Source: Dysosmobacter sp. (GTDB lineage Bacteria; Bacillota; Clostridia; Oscillospirales; Oscillospiraceae). Taken from it: a DNA stretch of 64,000 nt. Below the pieces are notes generated by a model. The model was not told the origin of the DNA. It made no database searches and worked only from the letters and a program-made list of their open reading frames with translations. Both the position numbers and the translations under genes were made by a program. The stretch is taken from assembly GCA_026169195.1 (NCBI GenBank), contig JAPFEH010000006.1:23243-87242 (forward strand), written 5' to 3'. Positions 9,146-16,063 of this stretch are shown piece after piece (within the stretch, counting starts at the first letter, position 1; each line of letters opens with the position of its first letter).

Positions 9146-9174
9146 CAGCCCCCGTCCGGTTTGGACGGGGGCTG
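9146..9174 (-). terminator. Terminator of the P-loop gene (convergent)
   Basis: An inverted repeat CAGCCCCCGTCC / GGACGGGGGCTG with a 5-nt loop, 11 nt after the stop of the minus-strand gene. On the minus strand it is followed by a short T-containing tract (TTTGC), so it is weaker than its neighbour. Its CCCCGTCC core resembles the adjacent plus-strand terminator, suggesting a duplicated stem. Confidence 0.65.
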
Positions 9175-9185
9175 CTGAACAGATC

Positions 9186-9596
9186 TTACAGGAATTTCTG
9201 CATACCATCGGTAGCGACGGAGGGGTCTGCGCTGATGGTGGCGGTGAACTTGATGTTGTTCTGCTCGCCGAACACATCCAGCCAGTTCAGGAAATCCTCC
9301 GTTTCCTTGTCCACATCGCGGCCGGTGATCTTACCCAGATTGTCGATGAATACATGGGTGATATCGTAATTGCCGGCATACAGACCGCTGATAAAGCCGC
9401 GCATCAGATCGTAACTGTTCAGGCGATACTCCTGCGCGTCAATGAGACGGATATGATAATGAATATCGTACATCATGTTGCGGTTGGCCTCAATGCAAAC
9501 GACGTTGCCGGGCTCGTCTTTCGCCGCGTTGTTGATCAATTCAATGAGCTGCTTGGTTTTGCCGGAACCCTTCATGCCCATAATCAGTCTGACCAT
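9186..9596 (-). CDS. Small P-loop ATP-binding protein
   Basis: A 136-aa cytoplasmic protein with a clear Walker A (GMKGSGKT, residues 7-14) and a Walker B-like strand (THVFIDNLG). It is too short for a transporter ATPase and has no ABC signature. The core resembles P-loop kinase or thymidine-kinase-type folds, but zinc ligands and nucleoside-binding residues are not visible. It is monocistronic, with its own promoter and terminator, between an SLH gene and pgi. ATG 9596 has AGGAG about 9 nt upstream. Function is unknown; the nucleotide-binding call is secure, the rest open. Confidence 0.8.
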   Translation of the reverse strand: MVRLIMGMKGSGKTKQLIELINNAAKDEPGNVVCIEANRNMMYDIHYHIRLIDAQEYRLNSYDLMRGFISGLYAGNYDITHVFIDNLGKITGRDVDKETEDFLNWLDVFGEQNNIKFTATISADPSVATDGMQKFL

Positions 9597-9650
9597 AATA
9601 AATCACTCCTGTCCTTTATTTACGGGGGGGAATCTTGCTGGTATTAGCAT

Positions 9651-9679
9651 AGCATAAGAGTACGGAAAATACAATGCAA
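9651..9679 (-). promoter_or_regulatory. Promoter of the P-loop gene
   Basis: On the minus strand TTGCAT, a 17-bp spacer, then TATGCT, 54 nt before ATG 9596. Four of six bases match in each box, at ideal spacing. Confidence 0.6.
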
Positions 9680-9729
9680 AAATGAAGCTTTAATCTTTGT
9701 TCATAATGGGGATTGACAATCGAAAACGC

Positions 9730-11064
9730 TTACTTTTTCAGTTTGGCCTCCAGCTGTGCTTTCCGGTCCTCATAGCCGGGCTTGCCCAGAAGGGCGAACA
9801 TGTTCTTTTTATAGGCCTCCACACCGGGCTGGTCAAAGGGGTTCACGTCCAGCAGATAACCGGACAGGCCGCAGGCGTACTCAAAGAAATAAATCAGCTG
9901 ACCCAGCGCAGCGGGGGTTTTGCCGTCGGCCTCCACGATGATGTTGGGCACGCCGCCCTCTGTATGAGCCAGCAGGGTGCCTTCCATGGCCCGGTCGCGG
10001 ATAAAGTCCATGGATTTTCCTGCCAGAAAATTCAGCCCGTCCCCGTCGGTCTCGTCCCGGGGCACGAAGGCCTGACAGTTGGAGGCACCCAGCCGTACCA
10101 CGGTCTCGAACATGAGCCGCTTTCCCTCTTGAATGTATTGCCCCATGGAGTGGAGGTCGGCGGTGAAGTCGACGCTTGCGGGGAAGAGTCCCTTGCCGTC
10201 CTTGCCTTCGCTCTCGCCGTAAAGCTGCTTCCACCACTCGCTCATGAAGCGGAAGGCGGGATCGTAGCAGGCCAGCAGTTCAATGGGTCGGCCGGAGCGG
10301 TAGAGCTGATAACGGATGGCGGCATATTCCCATGCGGGGGACTCATAGGAGGCGGTGCGGCACAGCTCCATCATTTCTGCCGCACCCTGCATGAGCGCCT
10401 CGATGTCCACACCGGCTGCGGCGATGGGCAGCAATCCCACGGCGGTCAGCACCGAATAGCGTCCGCCGATTTCATCGGGGACCACAAAGGTTTCCCACCC
10501 TTCGGCATCGGCAAGGGATTTCAAGGCGCCGCGGGCCTTGTCGGTGGTGGCATAGATCCGCTTTCCGGCGCCTTCCCGGCCGTATTTCTTTTCCAGAGCC
10601 TCCCGGAAAAAGCGGAAGGCGACGGCAGGCTCTGTGGTGGTTCCGGATTTGGAGATCACATTGACAGAAAAGTCTCCGTCTGCCACCAGATCCAAAACCT
10701 CCTGCAAAGCGTCGGAAGAAAGGCCGTTGCCAACGAAATAGATGTTGGGGGTATCTTTCTTTTTCAGATTGTAGTTGGGAGAGCACAGGCAGTCGATGAC
10801 GCCGCGGGCGCCCAGATAGCTGCCGCCGATGCCAATGACCACAAGAGACCGGGAATCGGCTTGGATCCGTGCAGCGGCAGCTTGGATCCGTGCGAATTCC
10901 TCGCGGTCATAGGTGCCGGGAAGATGGACCCAGCCAGTGAATTCACCGCCGGCACCGGAGCCGCTCTGCAGCTTTTCCTGTGCGCGCTTGAGGCGGGGAG
11001 CCAAAGCCTCCTTATAGGGCAGGGGAAGAAAACTCTGCATTTCAAACAGCTTTATGTGTAACAT
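9730..11064 (-). CDS. pgi: Glucose-6-phosphate isomerase
   Basis: A 444-aa protein of the length typical of short Firmicute Pgi enzymes. It interconverts glucose-6-phosphate and fructose-6-phosphate in glycolysis. The sugar-phosphate-binding SIS-type motifs are [12 protein letters not shown] (near 76-87) and [14 protein letters not shown]; the catalytic Glu/His region follows ([24 protein letters not shown]), and the C-terminal [14 protein letters not shown] segment is characteristic. It is apparently monocistronic, with TTGCCC-N17-TATACT upstream and AAAGGA ahead of the ATG. Confidence 0.96.
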   Translation of the reverse strand: MLHIKLFEMQSFLPLPYKEALAPRLKRAQEKLQSGSGAGGEFTGWVHLPGTYDREEFARIQAAAARIQADSRSLVVIGIGGSYLGARGVIDCLCSPNYNLKKKDTPNIYFVGNGLSSDALQEVLDLVADGDFSVNVISKSGTTTEPAVAFRFFREALEKKYGREGAGKRIYATTDKARGALKSLADAEGWETFVVPDEIGGRYSVLTAVGLLPIAAAGVDIEALMQGAAEMMELCRTASYESPAWEYAAIRYQLYRSGRPIELLACYDPAFRFMSEWWKQLYGESEGKDGKGLFPASVDFTADLHSMGQYIQEGKRLMFETVVRLGASNCQAFVPRDETDGDGLNFLAGKSMDFIRDRAMEGTLLAHTEGGVPNIIVEADGKTPAALGQLIYFFEYACGLSGYLLDVNPFDQPGVEAYKKNMFALLGKPGYEDRKAQLEAKLKK

Positions 11065-11124
11065 CTGTACGCATCCTTTCTGTTATGCCGGAGCGCAGAG
11101 CGCCGGCTGATCCTGTTTGTGAAA

Positions 11125-11153
11125 AGTATAGCATTTCCCGCTGCTTCGGGCAA
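11125..11153 (-). promoter_or_regulatory. Promoter of pgi
   Basis: Minus-strand TTGCCC, 17-bp spacer, TATACT, 60 nt before the pgi start. The 5' leader can form the stem GCCGGCGCTC-TGC-GCTCCGGC (about 11085-11106), which may stabilise the transcript. Confidence 0.65.
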
Positions 11154-11193
11154 GAGAAATTCGCCGGTTGGACACAGAAAAGCCCGTACACAT

Positions 11194-12318
11194 TCACCGC
11201 TCCGCCAGAAACGCTGTCTTCAAAAGCCGCAGCAGCATCTGCCGGTAGGTGACTTTGGGGATGGACTCCCCTGCCAGCAGAGGAATTTCGGCAAGGATCT
11301 CTTCTCCGGCGGTGACCGTCAGCGTCCCCAGCGGATCGCCGGTCTCCACAGGGGCGTCGATGCTCTCTATGAGTGTCACAGCTTGCCGGAGATCCGCTGC
11401 CTTGCTTTTTTCCAGCAGCAGTGTACTGCCCTCGCCCAGCACCGGCTGAACCGTGGCCTGTGTTCCCAAGACCACCGGAATGGGTGCCAGCGGCGTTTCG
11501 GGGACAGCTTTTTTTAATGTATACGTAGAAAATCCGTGGGTGAGCAGCGTTTTGGCGTCCTCGAACCGCTGGGCGGAGGTGGCGTCCTTCATGATGACGG
11601 CGATCAGCTCCATGCCGTCCCGCTCCGCTGTGGCGGAAAGGCAGTAGAGGGCGCTGTCGGTGGAGCCGGTTTTGAGACCGGTCGCGCCCTCATAAAACCG
11701 GATGAGCTTGTTGGTGTTGACCAGAGAGGAGGCCCCGCCCCGCAGGGTGTCCATCCAGATGGTGGTATATTGACGGATTTCCGGATGCTTCAGAATCAGC
11801 TCCCGACTCATCAGGGCAATGTCATGAGCAGAGGTGACGTGATTTTCCGCGGGCAGGCCGGTGGCGTTTTGAAAGGTGGTATCGGTCATACCCAGCTGAA
11901 CCGCTCGCTCGTTCATGCGTTCCACAAAGGCCTCCTCGCTGCCGGCGATCTGTTCCGCCAGTGCAACGGCGCAGTCGTTGGCGGACACCACGCAGACTGC
12001 CTTGAGCATATCGGAGACCGTCATCTGCTCGTTTTCCTTCAGCCAGATCTGGCTTCCTCCCATGGAGCAGGCGTGGGCGGAAGCGGTGACCGGCGTGTCA
12101 TAGGTCAGCTGTCCGCTGGAAATGGCCTCCATGGTCAGCAGGATGGTCATGATCTTGGTGACACTGGCTGGCTCCAGCTTGGTGTGTTCGTCCTTGGCAT
12201 ACAGTACAGAGCCGGTTTCTTTTTCCATCAGCAGGGCGGATGGCGCCGCCACCTCCAGACCTCTGGCTCCGGTGGTCAGCACCAGAACCGCCCCCAGCAG
12301 GGCAAGCGCTTTTTTCAT
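11194..12318 (-). CDS. dacF: D-alanyl-D-alanine carboxypeptidase (DacF/PBP5-like)
   Basis: A 374-aa S11-family penicillin-binding protein. It trims the terminal D-Ala of peptidoglycan stem peptides at the outer membrane face. A signal peptide (MKKALALLGAVLVLTTGARG) is followed by the catalytic triad motifs SVTK (52-55), SAN (112-114) and KTG (216-218). The C-terminal beta domain (TPLAPIPVVLGTQ...) and an amphipathic end complete the fold. The RBS is GAGGAGG. It is divergent from the lysis cassette. DacA and DacF paralogs cannot be told apart confidently, so the symbol is provisional. Confidence 0.9.
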   Translation of the reverse strand: MKKALALLGAVLVLTTGARGLEVAAPSALLMEKETGSVLYAKDEHTKLEPASVTKIMTILLTMEAISSGQLTYDTPVTASAHACSMGGSQIWLKENEQMTVSDMLKAVCVVSANDCAVALAEQIAGSEEAFVERMNERAVQLGMTDTTFQNATGLPAENHVTSAHDIALMSRELILKHPEIRQYTTIWMDTLRGGASSLVNTNKLIRFYEGATGLKTGSTDSALYCLSATAERDGMELIAVIMKDATSAQRFEDAKTLLTHGFSTYTLKKAVPETPLAPIPVVLGTQATVQPVLGEGSTLLLEKSKAADLRQAVTLIESIDAPVETGDPLGTLTVTAGEEILAEIPLLAGESIPKVTYRQMLLRLLKTAFLAER

Positions 12319-12487
12319 GGCAGTTCCTCCTCATATCATTTCTAAACTCTATGACAGAAAGAGGACATTCATGCGGGAAGGGCGGTATTGGGAAGGACGT
12401 GTTGCACGCCACCGTGCAATTCCGGTGGAGCGGGGGACTCTACAAGGGGAGGCTTTCGCGGAAAATTATCATGAAAGGGGGGAGCGT

Positions 12488-12748
12488 GTGAATGAGATCA
12501 TTGCGGTGCTGATTACCGGCGGCCTCACGCTGGCAGGCGTGATTATCAGCAATCAGAGGACGCAGGCTGTCACCGAGGCGAAGCTGGAGGAGCTGACCCG
12601 TGAAGTCCGGGAGCACAACCATTTCGCCCGGCGGATGCCGGTGGTGGAGGAACAGATCAGGGTTCTGAGCCACCGCATCGGAGATTTGGAGTCATATCAT
12701 AAAGGGGCTGCCGGTGCAGCCGGAGACAGAAAGGAGAAGGGACTATGA
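12488..12748 (+). CDS. Phage-type small membrane protein with coiled tail (XhlA-like, candidate holin partner)
   Basis: An 86-aa protein with an N-terminal transmembrane helix (IIAVLITGGLTLAGVII) and a long charged helix (REVREHNHFARRMPVVEEQIRVLSHRI). This layout is a recurrent small phage protein beside endolysins in Firmicute prophages. I chose GTG 12488 (GGGGGGAG 3-4 nt upstream) because the track's long N-terminus has no coding character. Its stop overlaps the next ATG by 4 nt. It heads a four-gene cassette ending in lysozyme, divergent from dacF. Membrane location is clear; a role in lysis is inferred from context. Confidence 0.75.
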   Translation: MNEIIAVLITGGLTLAGVIISNQRTQAVTEAKLEELTREVREHNHFARRMPVVEEQIRVLSHRIGDLESYHKGAAGAAGDRKEKGL

Positions 12749-13089
12749 AAAAAACCATCACAGAGATCCTGCAGGATTACACCGGAGGTAAAAGCGGACT
12801 GGAAGAGACCAATCAGGCGCTGCGGGAGGCTGAGTCCGGTTTCAGCCTGAAGCCGGGGAAAAACGCGCTGACCGAGGAGGAGATCCGCGCCACCACCATC
12901 GGTTACTATCCCGATATGGCAAACGGGTTCGGCCTGCTGGATACCGGCACCGGCACGCTGGACAAGGTCCGCGTGGAAAGAGGCCGGCTGACGGACTGCG
13001 ACTGCGGCAATATGCCGGCGCTGGTGACGCTGGCAGGACGCACATACGAAGTGCGCGGCAGGGTGCTGGCGGACCGGAGCGCAGGCTGA
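12745..13089 (+). CDS. Conserved phage-cassette protein of unknown function
   Basis: A 114-aa soluble protein starting with ATG in a 4-nt overlap with the preceding stop. The N-terminus (ITEILQDYTGGKSGLEETNQAL) is helical, with the look of a small structural or regulatory phage protein. The C-terminal half is beta-rich, with an isolated CDCG motif (DCDCGNMPALVTLAGRTYEVRG). There is no signal peptide or membrane segment. Position inside the holin/lysozyme cassette suggests phage origin. I do not recognise the family with certainty and assign no function. Confidence 0.7.
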   Translation: MKKTITEILQDYTGGKSGLEETNQALREAESGFSLKPGKNALTEEEIRATTIGYYPDMANGFGLLDTGTGTLDKVRVERGRLTDCDCGNMPALVTLAGRTYEVRGRVLADRSAG

Positions 13090-13113
13090 GTCTGCCGCGG
13101 GGAGAAGAAAACC

Positions 13114-13311
13114 ATGGAGCTTTTGAAGCGGCGGCTGGCAAATCTGCTGGCAATCAAATCTCTGGTGACCATCACGTTGACGGGAGTGTTTGCGTTCCTG
13201 GCTGTGATGAACCGTGTCACCACCGAACAGTTTCTGACCGTGTTTACCGTGGTGGTGGGCTTTTACTTCGGAACACAGGCGGAAAAACACCGGACAGACG
13301 CAGAAACGTAA
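13114..13311 (+). CDS. Small membrane protein, candidate holin
   Basis: A 65-aa protein with two hydrophobic segments (LVTITLTGVFAFLAVMN and FLTVFTVVVGFYFGTQ), a short loop and charged ends (KRRLANLL; QAEKHRTDAET). Size, two-helix topology and position immediately before the lysozyme are those of a class II holin. GGGGAG lies about 9 nt before ATG. The stop is 12 nt from the lysozyme start, so they are almost certainly co-transcribed. The holin role is inferred from topology and context, not from a recognised signature. Confidence 0.75.
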   Translation: MELLKRRLANLLAIKSLVTITLTGVFAFLAVMNRVTTEQFLTVFTVVVGFYFGTQAEKHRTDAET

Positions 13312-13323
13312 GGAGGCAGGGAG

Positions 13324-13944
13324 ATGGAACGACCCGTCGGTGCCGCCGGACTGGCGCTGATCAAAAAATTCGAGGGCTGCCGACTGACAGCTTATAAGCC
13401 GCTTCCATCAGAGAATCATTGGACCATCGGCTGGGGTCACTGCGGTCCGGATGTTGAGGAGGGCGACCGGATCACGCAGGCAGAGGCGGATGCGCTGCTG
13501 GCGGCGGATTGCCGCCGGTTTGCCGCGGCTGTGGATGACCCTGCCCTTGTGCCGCTGACAGACCGTCTCAACGATAACCAGCGGGACGCCTTGATCTCCT
13601 TCACCTTCAATTGCGGTGAGGGAAATCTGCGGACTTTGTGCAAGGACCGCAGCCTTTCGGAGATCTGCGGGGCCATGGAGCTGTATTGCCGGGCAGGGGG
13701 ACAGGTACTGCCGGGGCTGGTGCGCCGCCGGTCGGCGGAGCAGGCGCTGTTTCAAACGCCGGTGCCGGAGCAGACGGCGGAGGAACAGCCGGATGCCTAT
13801 GCGGCAGAGGCTGTCCGGTGGGCGCGTGACCGCGGGATTTTGCAGGGGAACGCGGAAGGAAAGCTGGGGCTTCGCCAGCCGTGCACGGTGCAGAAAGCGG
13901 TGGTGCTGCTGTGGCGTTTTGCCAAAATGCTGAATCAGGCGTGA
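13324..13944 (+). CDS. Phage-type GH24 lysozyme with C-terminal SLH-like motif
   Basis: A 206-aa endolysin. Residues 1 to about 145 are a T4-type GH24 lysozyme domain: KKFEGC carries the likely catalytic Glu (E17) and HWTIGWGHC the conserved Thr and Gly. The middle Asp/Cys position of the canonical triad falls at Pro in YKPLPSENHW, a variant I associate with Firmicute phage lysozymes. A Glu-rich linker leads to one SLH-like repeat (AAEAVRWARDRGILQG...LRQPCTVQKAVVLLWRF). There is no signal peptide, so export needs a holin, consistent with its upstream neighbours. The RBS is AAGGAGG. Confidence 0.85.
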   Translation: MERPVGAAGLALIKKFEGCRLTAYKPLPSENHWTIGWGHCGPDVEEGDRITQAEADALLAADCRRFAAAVDDPALVPLTDRLNDNQRDALISFTFNCGEGNLRTLCKDRSLSEICGAMELYCRAGGQVLPGLVRRRSAEQALFQTPVPEQTAEEQPDAYAAEAVRWARDRGILQGNAEGKLGLRQPCTVQKAVVLLWRFAKMLNQA

Positions 13945-13972
13945 GTGACAGCGGATTTCCGCTGAGAGAAAC

Positions 13973-14017
13973 AGCCAAGAGGGGACAGGCTTGCCTGTCC
14001 CCTCTTGGCTTATTTCT
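13973..14017 (+). terminator. Terminator after the lysis cassette
   Basis: An 18-bp perfect inverted repeat (AGCCAAGAGGGGACAGGC and complement, 2-nt centre) followed by TATTTCT, 28 nt after the lysozyme stop. The length and perfection are unusual for an ordinary terminator. Confidence 0.75.
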
Positions 14018-14063
14018 AATGAATCCCGCAATGGAATGAACAGCCGGCAGCGAGCGGGCAGAT

Positions 14064-14123
14064 GACGTCTTTTTTTGCCGCGGGCATAAAAAGACGTCGG
14101 AGCAAAGCGGACTTTGCTCCGAC
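14064..14123 (-). terminator. Pair of stem-loops at the left edge of the AT-rich island
   Basis: Two overlapping inverted repeats. GACGTCTTTTT...AAAAAGACGTC spans 14064-14098; GTCGGAGCAAAG-TCCG-CTTTGCTCCGAC (minus strand) spans 14096-14123 and is followed on that strand by GTCTTTTTATG. The second stem plus T-tract is a good minus-strand terminator. No intact minus-strand gene lies upstream of it, only the short open stretch at 14124-14280, which suggests the remnant of a displaced gene. Confidence 0.55.
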
Positions 14124-14280
14124 TTGGTGCAGTTGAGCAATCCAAATCCGAACCTGTTTTCTGATCGGCCAATGCAGTTTTGAGGTCATCAAAAGTGATG
14201 GTTGCTGTCCCTTCCTTGTAGTTGAAGGTTACCATATCAATTTTACAAAAATTATTACAACTTTCACTAACTGGGAACAA
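14124..14280 (-). pseudogene. Possible C-terminal gene remnant at island edge
   Basis: The minus strand reads KIDMVTFNYKEGTATITFDDLKTA.. in frame, a natural-looking coding stretch, and ends at the terminator-like stem 14096-14123. KID-x-VTFNYKEGT resembles the last beta strands of serine-recombinase C-termini, but this is visual similarity only. It abuts the helicase reading frame on the other strand, which begins abruptly in the same place. I read it as a fragment left by an integration or deletion event. Confidence 0.3.
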
Positions 14281-15577
14281 GGGACAGCGAGAGTTTAATC
14301 AAAATTATATTAAGCAAAGTGGCATTGCTTTCGAAGATCCTCTAAAGGAAAGTGCTTTACGAAATGTTTTTGTGAGTTCAAAAATCATTTTAATTTATGG
14401 AGCTGCTGGAACCGGCAAAACAACACTCATAAATTATATTTCAAATCTCATGGCAGGACGAAGCAAACTATTTCTTACAAAGACACATACAGCATTACAA
14501 AATCTTCAAAGGCGTATCGATAATCCTGGACCTTCTTCCGACTTTATAAGTATCGATAGCTTTACTAAAAGAGTGAATCTTCCGGATTATGACATTATAT
14601 TTGTAGACGAATGCAGCACCATCGATAACCGCACAATGTCCATCTTTTTAGAAAAGATGAATTCTGGCACTTTTCTAGTGTTGGCTGGTGATATATATCA
14701 AATTGAATCCATTGATTTTGGAAACTGGTTTTTCTACGCAAAAGATATTATTAAAAGCTATGGTGCCAATATTGAGTTGCACAATACTTGGAGAACACAA
14801 AATCAAACACTTATCAACCTTTGGAATGCAGTTCGAAACAAAGAAGATTTGATTACTGAAATATTAGCGATTGATGGCCCATTTTCAGAAGATATCGGTC
14901 CTAAATTATTAGAACGGGAGGATGATGACGAAGTTATTTTGTGCCTCAATTATGATGGAAAGTTTGACTTGAACAACATGAATAACTATTTTCAAAATGC
15001 GAATAAGAAAGGAGAAGCCATTTCGTGGAGAGAATGGACTTATAAAGTCGGAGATCCTATCCTTTTCAATGAAACAAAGCGTTTTCCTTTGTTGTACAAT
15101 AATCTAAAAGGGCGAATTGTTGGCATTGTCAAAGATGCTGAAAGTGTAACCTTTACTATTGATATTGAAGTTATTCTAACCGAAATGGATTGCCAAGGCC
15201 AAGACTTTGAACTTGTTGATGTATTCGACAACTCCTCCCGTATCAGCCTCACGGTATACGCTTACGATGATAATACATCTGATTTGGAAGACTCTTCACG
15301 CATGAATTCCATAGTTCCTTTTCAGCTTGCGTATGCAGTTTCAATTCATAAGGCACAAGGCTTAGAGTATGATTCAGTCAAAGTAATTATTCCGCAGAGC
15401 AACTCTGAAAAAATCACCCATGGGATTTTTTATACAGCCATAACACGTGCAAAGAAAAAATTGAAAATTTACTGGAGTGCCGAAACAATGAAAGAAATTG
15501 TTTCCGGTTTTGCCACCAATGAGTCAAATGGTAAAAGCTTGGAAATCGTTAAAGCTAAACTTGCCGTTACCCAATAA
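14222..15577 (+). CDS. AT-rich superfamily 1 (UvrD/RecD-like) helicase, probably 5'-truncated
   Basis: A 451-aa ATPase. Walker A is GAAGTGKTT (60-68), Walker B IIFVDEC (about D129-E130), motif III-like GDIYQIESIDFG, and the UvrD_C_2 region holds VSIHKAQGLEYDSV and YTAITRAKKKL. These are the core motifs of RecD/Pif1-type SF1 helicases. Base and codon use differ sharply from both neighbours (A/T-ending codons, many Ile, Asn and Lys), indicating transfer. The only upstream start is TTG 14222 with no RBS, and the homology-like region begins mid-sentence (NKGQREFNQNYIKQSG), so an N-terminal domain is probably missing. A strong terminator follows. It may be inactive. Confidence 0.7.
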   Translation: MKVTISILQKLLQLSLTGNKGQREFNQNYIKQSGIAFEDPLKESALRNVFVSSKIILIYGAAGTGKTTLINYISNLMAGRSKLFLTKTHTALQNLQRRIDNPGPSSDFISIDSFTKRVNLPDYDIIFVDECSTIDNRTMSIFLEKMNSGTFLVLAGDIYQIESIDFGNWFFYAKDIIKSYGANIELHNTWRTQNQTLINLWNAVRNKEDLITEILAIDGPFSEDIGPKLLEREDDDEVILCLNYDGKFDLNNMNNYFQNANKKGEAISWREWTYKVGDPILFNETKRFPLLYNNLKGRIVGIVKDAESVTFTIDIEVILTEMDCQGQDFELVDVFDNSSRISLTVYAYDDNTSDLEDSSRMNSIVPFQLAYAVSIHKAQGLEYDSVKVIIPQSNSEKITHGIFYTAITRAKKKLKIYWSAETMKEIVSGFATNESNGKSLEIVKAKLAVTQ

Positions 15578-15600
15578 AGTAAAATCCCGTCTCGCTCATA

Positions 15601-15643
15601 AAGAGCAGTAACCAATTTTAAGGTTACTGCTCTTTAATTTTTT
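15601..15643 (+). terminator. Terminator of the helicase gene
   Basis: A 13-bp perfect stem AAGAGCAGTAACC / GGTTACTGCTCTT with an 8-nt loop, followed by TAATTTTTT, 24 nt after the helicase stop. Confidence 0.9.
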
Positions 15644-15675
15644 GATGACTTTATGATTATTTTCTGTGGTCATAG

Positions 15676-15714
15676 CCCCCCATTTTCGCTGCACCTCCTT
15701 GCGGAAATGGGGGG
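15676..15714. repeat. Inverted repeat CCCCCCATTT...AAATGGGGGG
   Basis: A 10-bp arm repeat with additional CGC/GCG pairing inside (15676-15714), between the helicase terminator and tRNA-Leu. On the minus strand AAGGAGG and ATGGGGGG give RBS-like and start-like sequence but only an 8-codon frame. Function is unknown; it could be an element end or recombinase-binding site. Confidence 0.5.
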
Positions 15715-15734
15715 TCCCATAACACCCAAAGAAA

Positions 15735-15780
15735 ACAAATAATCCGAACCCATTTCCTATCGGAAACAAGTTCGGATTAT
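15735..15780 (-). terminator. Terminator of tRNA-Leu
   Basis: The stem ATAATCCGAAC / GTTCGGATTAT (11 bp) encloses a smaller TTTCCgATAGGAAA hairpin. On the minus strand it is followed by TTGTTTTC, 8 nt beyond the tRNA 3' end. Confidence 0.75.
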
Positions 15781-15787
15781 ATTGGTT

Positions 15788-15874
15788 TGGTGCCGGTGGT
15801 GGGACTCGAACCCACACGGTATCGCTACCAACGGATTTTGAGTCCGTCACGTCTACCAATTCCATCACACCGGC
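15788..15874 (-). tRNA. tRNA-Leu (anticodon CAA)
   Basis: An 87-nt class II tRNA on the minus strand. The acceptor stem GCCGGTG pairs with CACCGGC, then A and an encoded CCA. The D-arm is TGGAATTGGTAGAC, the anticodon stem-loop ACGGA-CTCAAAA-TCCGT gives anticodon CAA (Leu, UUG codon), the long variable arm is TGGTAGCGATACCGT, and the T-arm GGGTTCGAGTCCC. All stems close. It has its own promoter and terminator. It lies at the right end of the AT-rich island; tRNA genes are common integration sites. Confidence 0.97.
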
Positions 15875-15890
15875 TCATGGATACTTGCTT

Positions 15891-15919
15891 ACTATACCAG
15901 ACTTGAAAGGAAAATTCAA
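15891..15919 (-). promoter_or_regulatory. Promoter of tRNA-Leu
   Basis: Minus-strand TTGAAT, 17-bp spacer, TATAGT, 17 nt before the tRNA 5' end. Confidence 0.75.
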
Positions 15920-16063
15920 GAGGGGATTTTTGTTTCCCGAAAGAAAAATGAACAGACCGTAAAAAGAGATGAAAATCCAAAGAAAAGCTACCCAAAAAAC
16001 GGGGGATGTGCTATGATATTATCTGTTAAAATATGCGCGTTTGCAGCAAAGGGCGGGAAGACT

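Noticed and set aside
13324-15780. Complete prophage or integrative element
   Set aside because: No integrase, terminase, capsid, tail or relaxase gene is present, and I could not find a direct repeat of the tRNA-Leu 3' end at the left side by eye.
15596-15868. 90-aa minus-strand ORF over tRNA-Leu
   Set aside because: It runs through the tRNA and terminator; a tRNA gene explains the conserved sequence.
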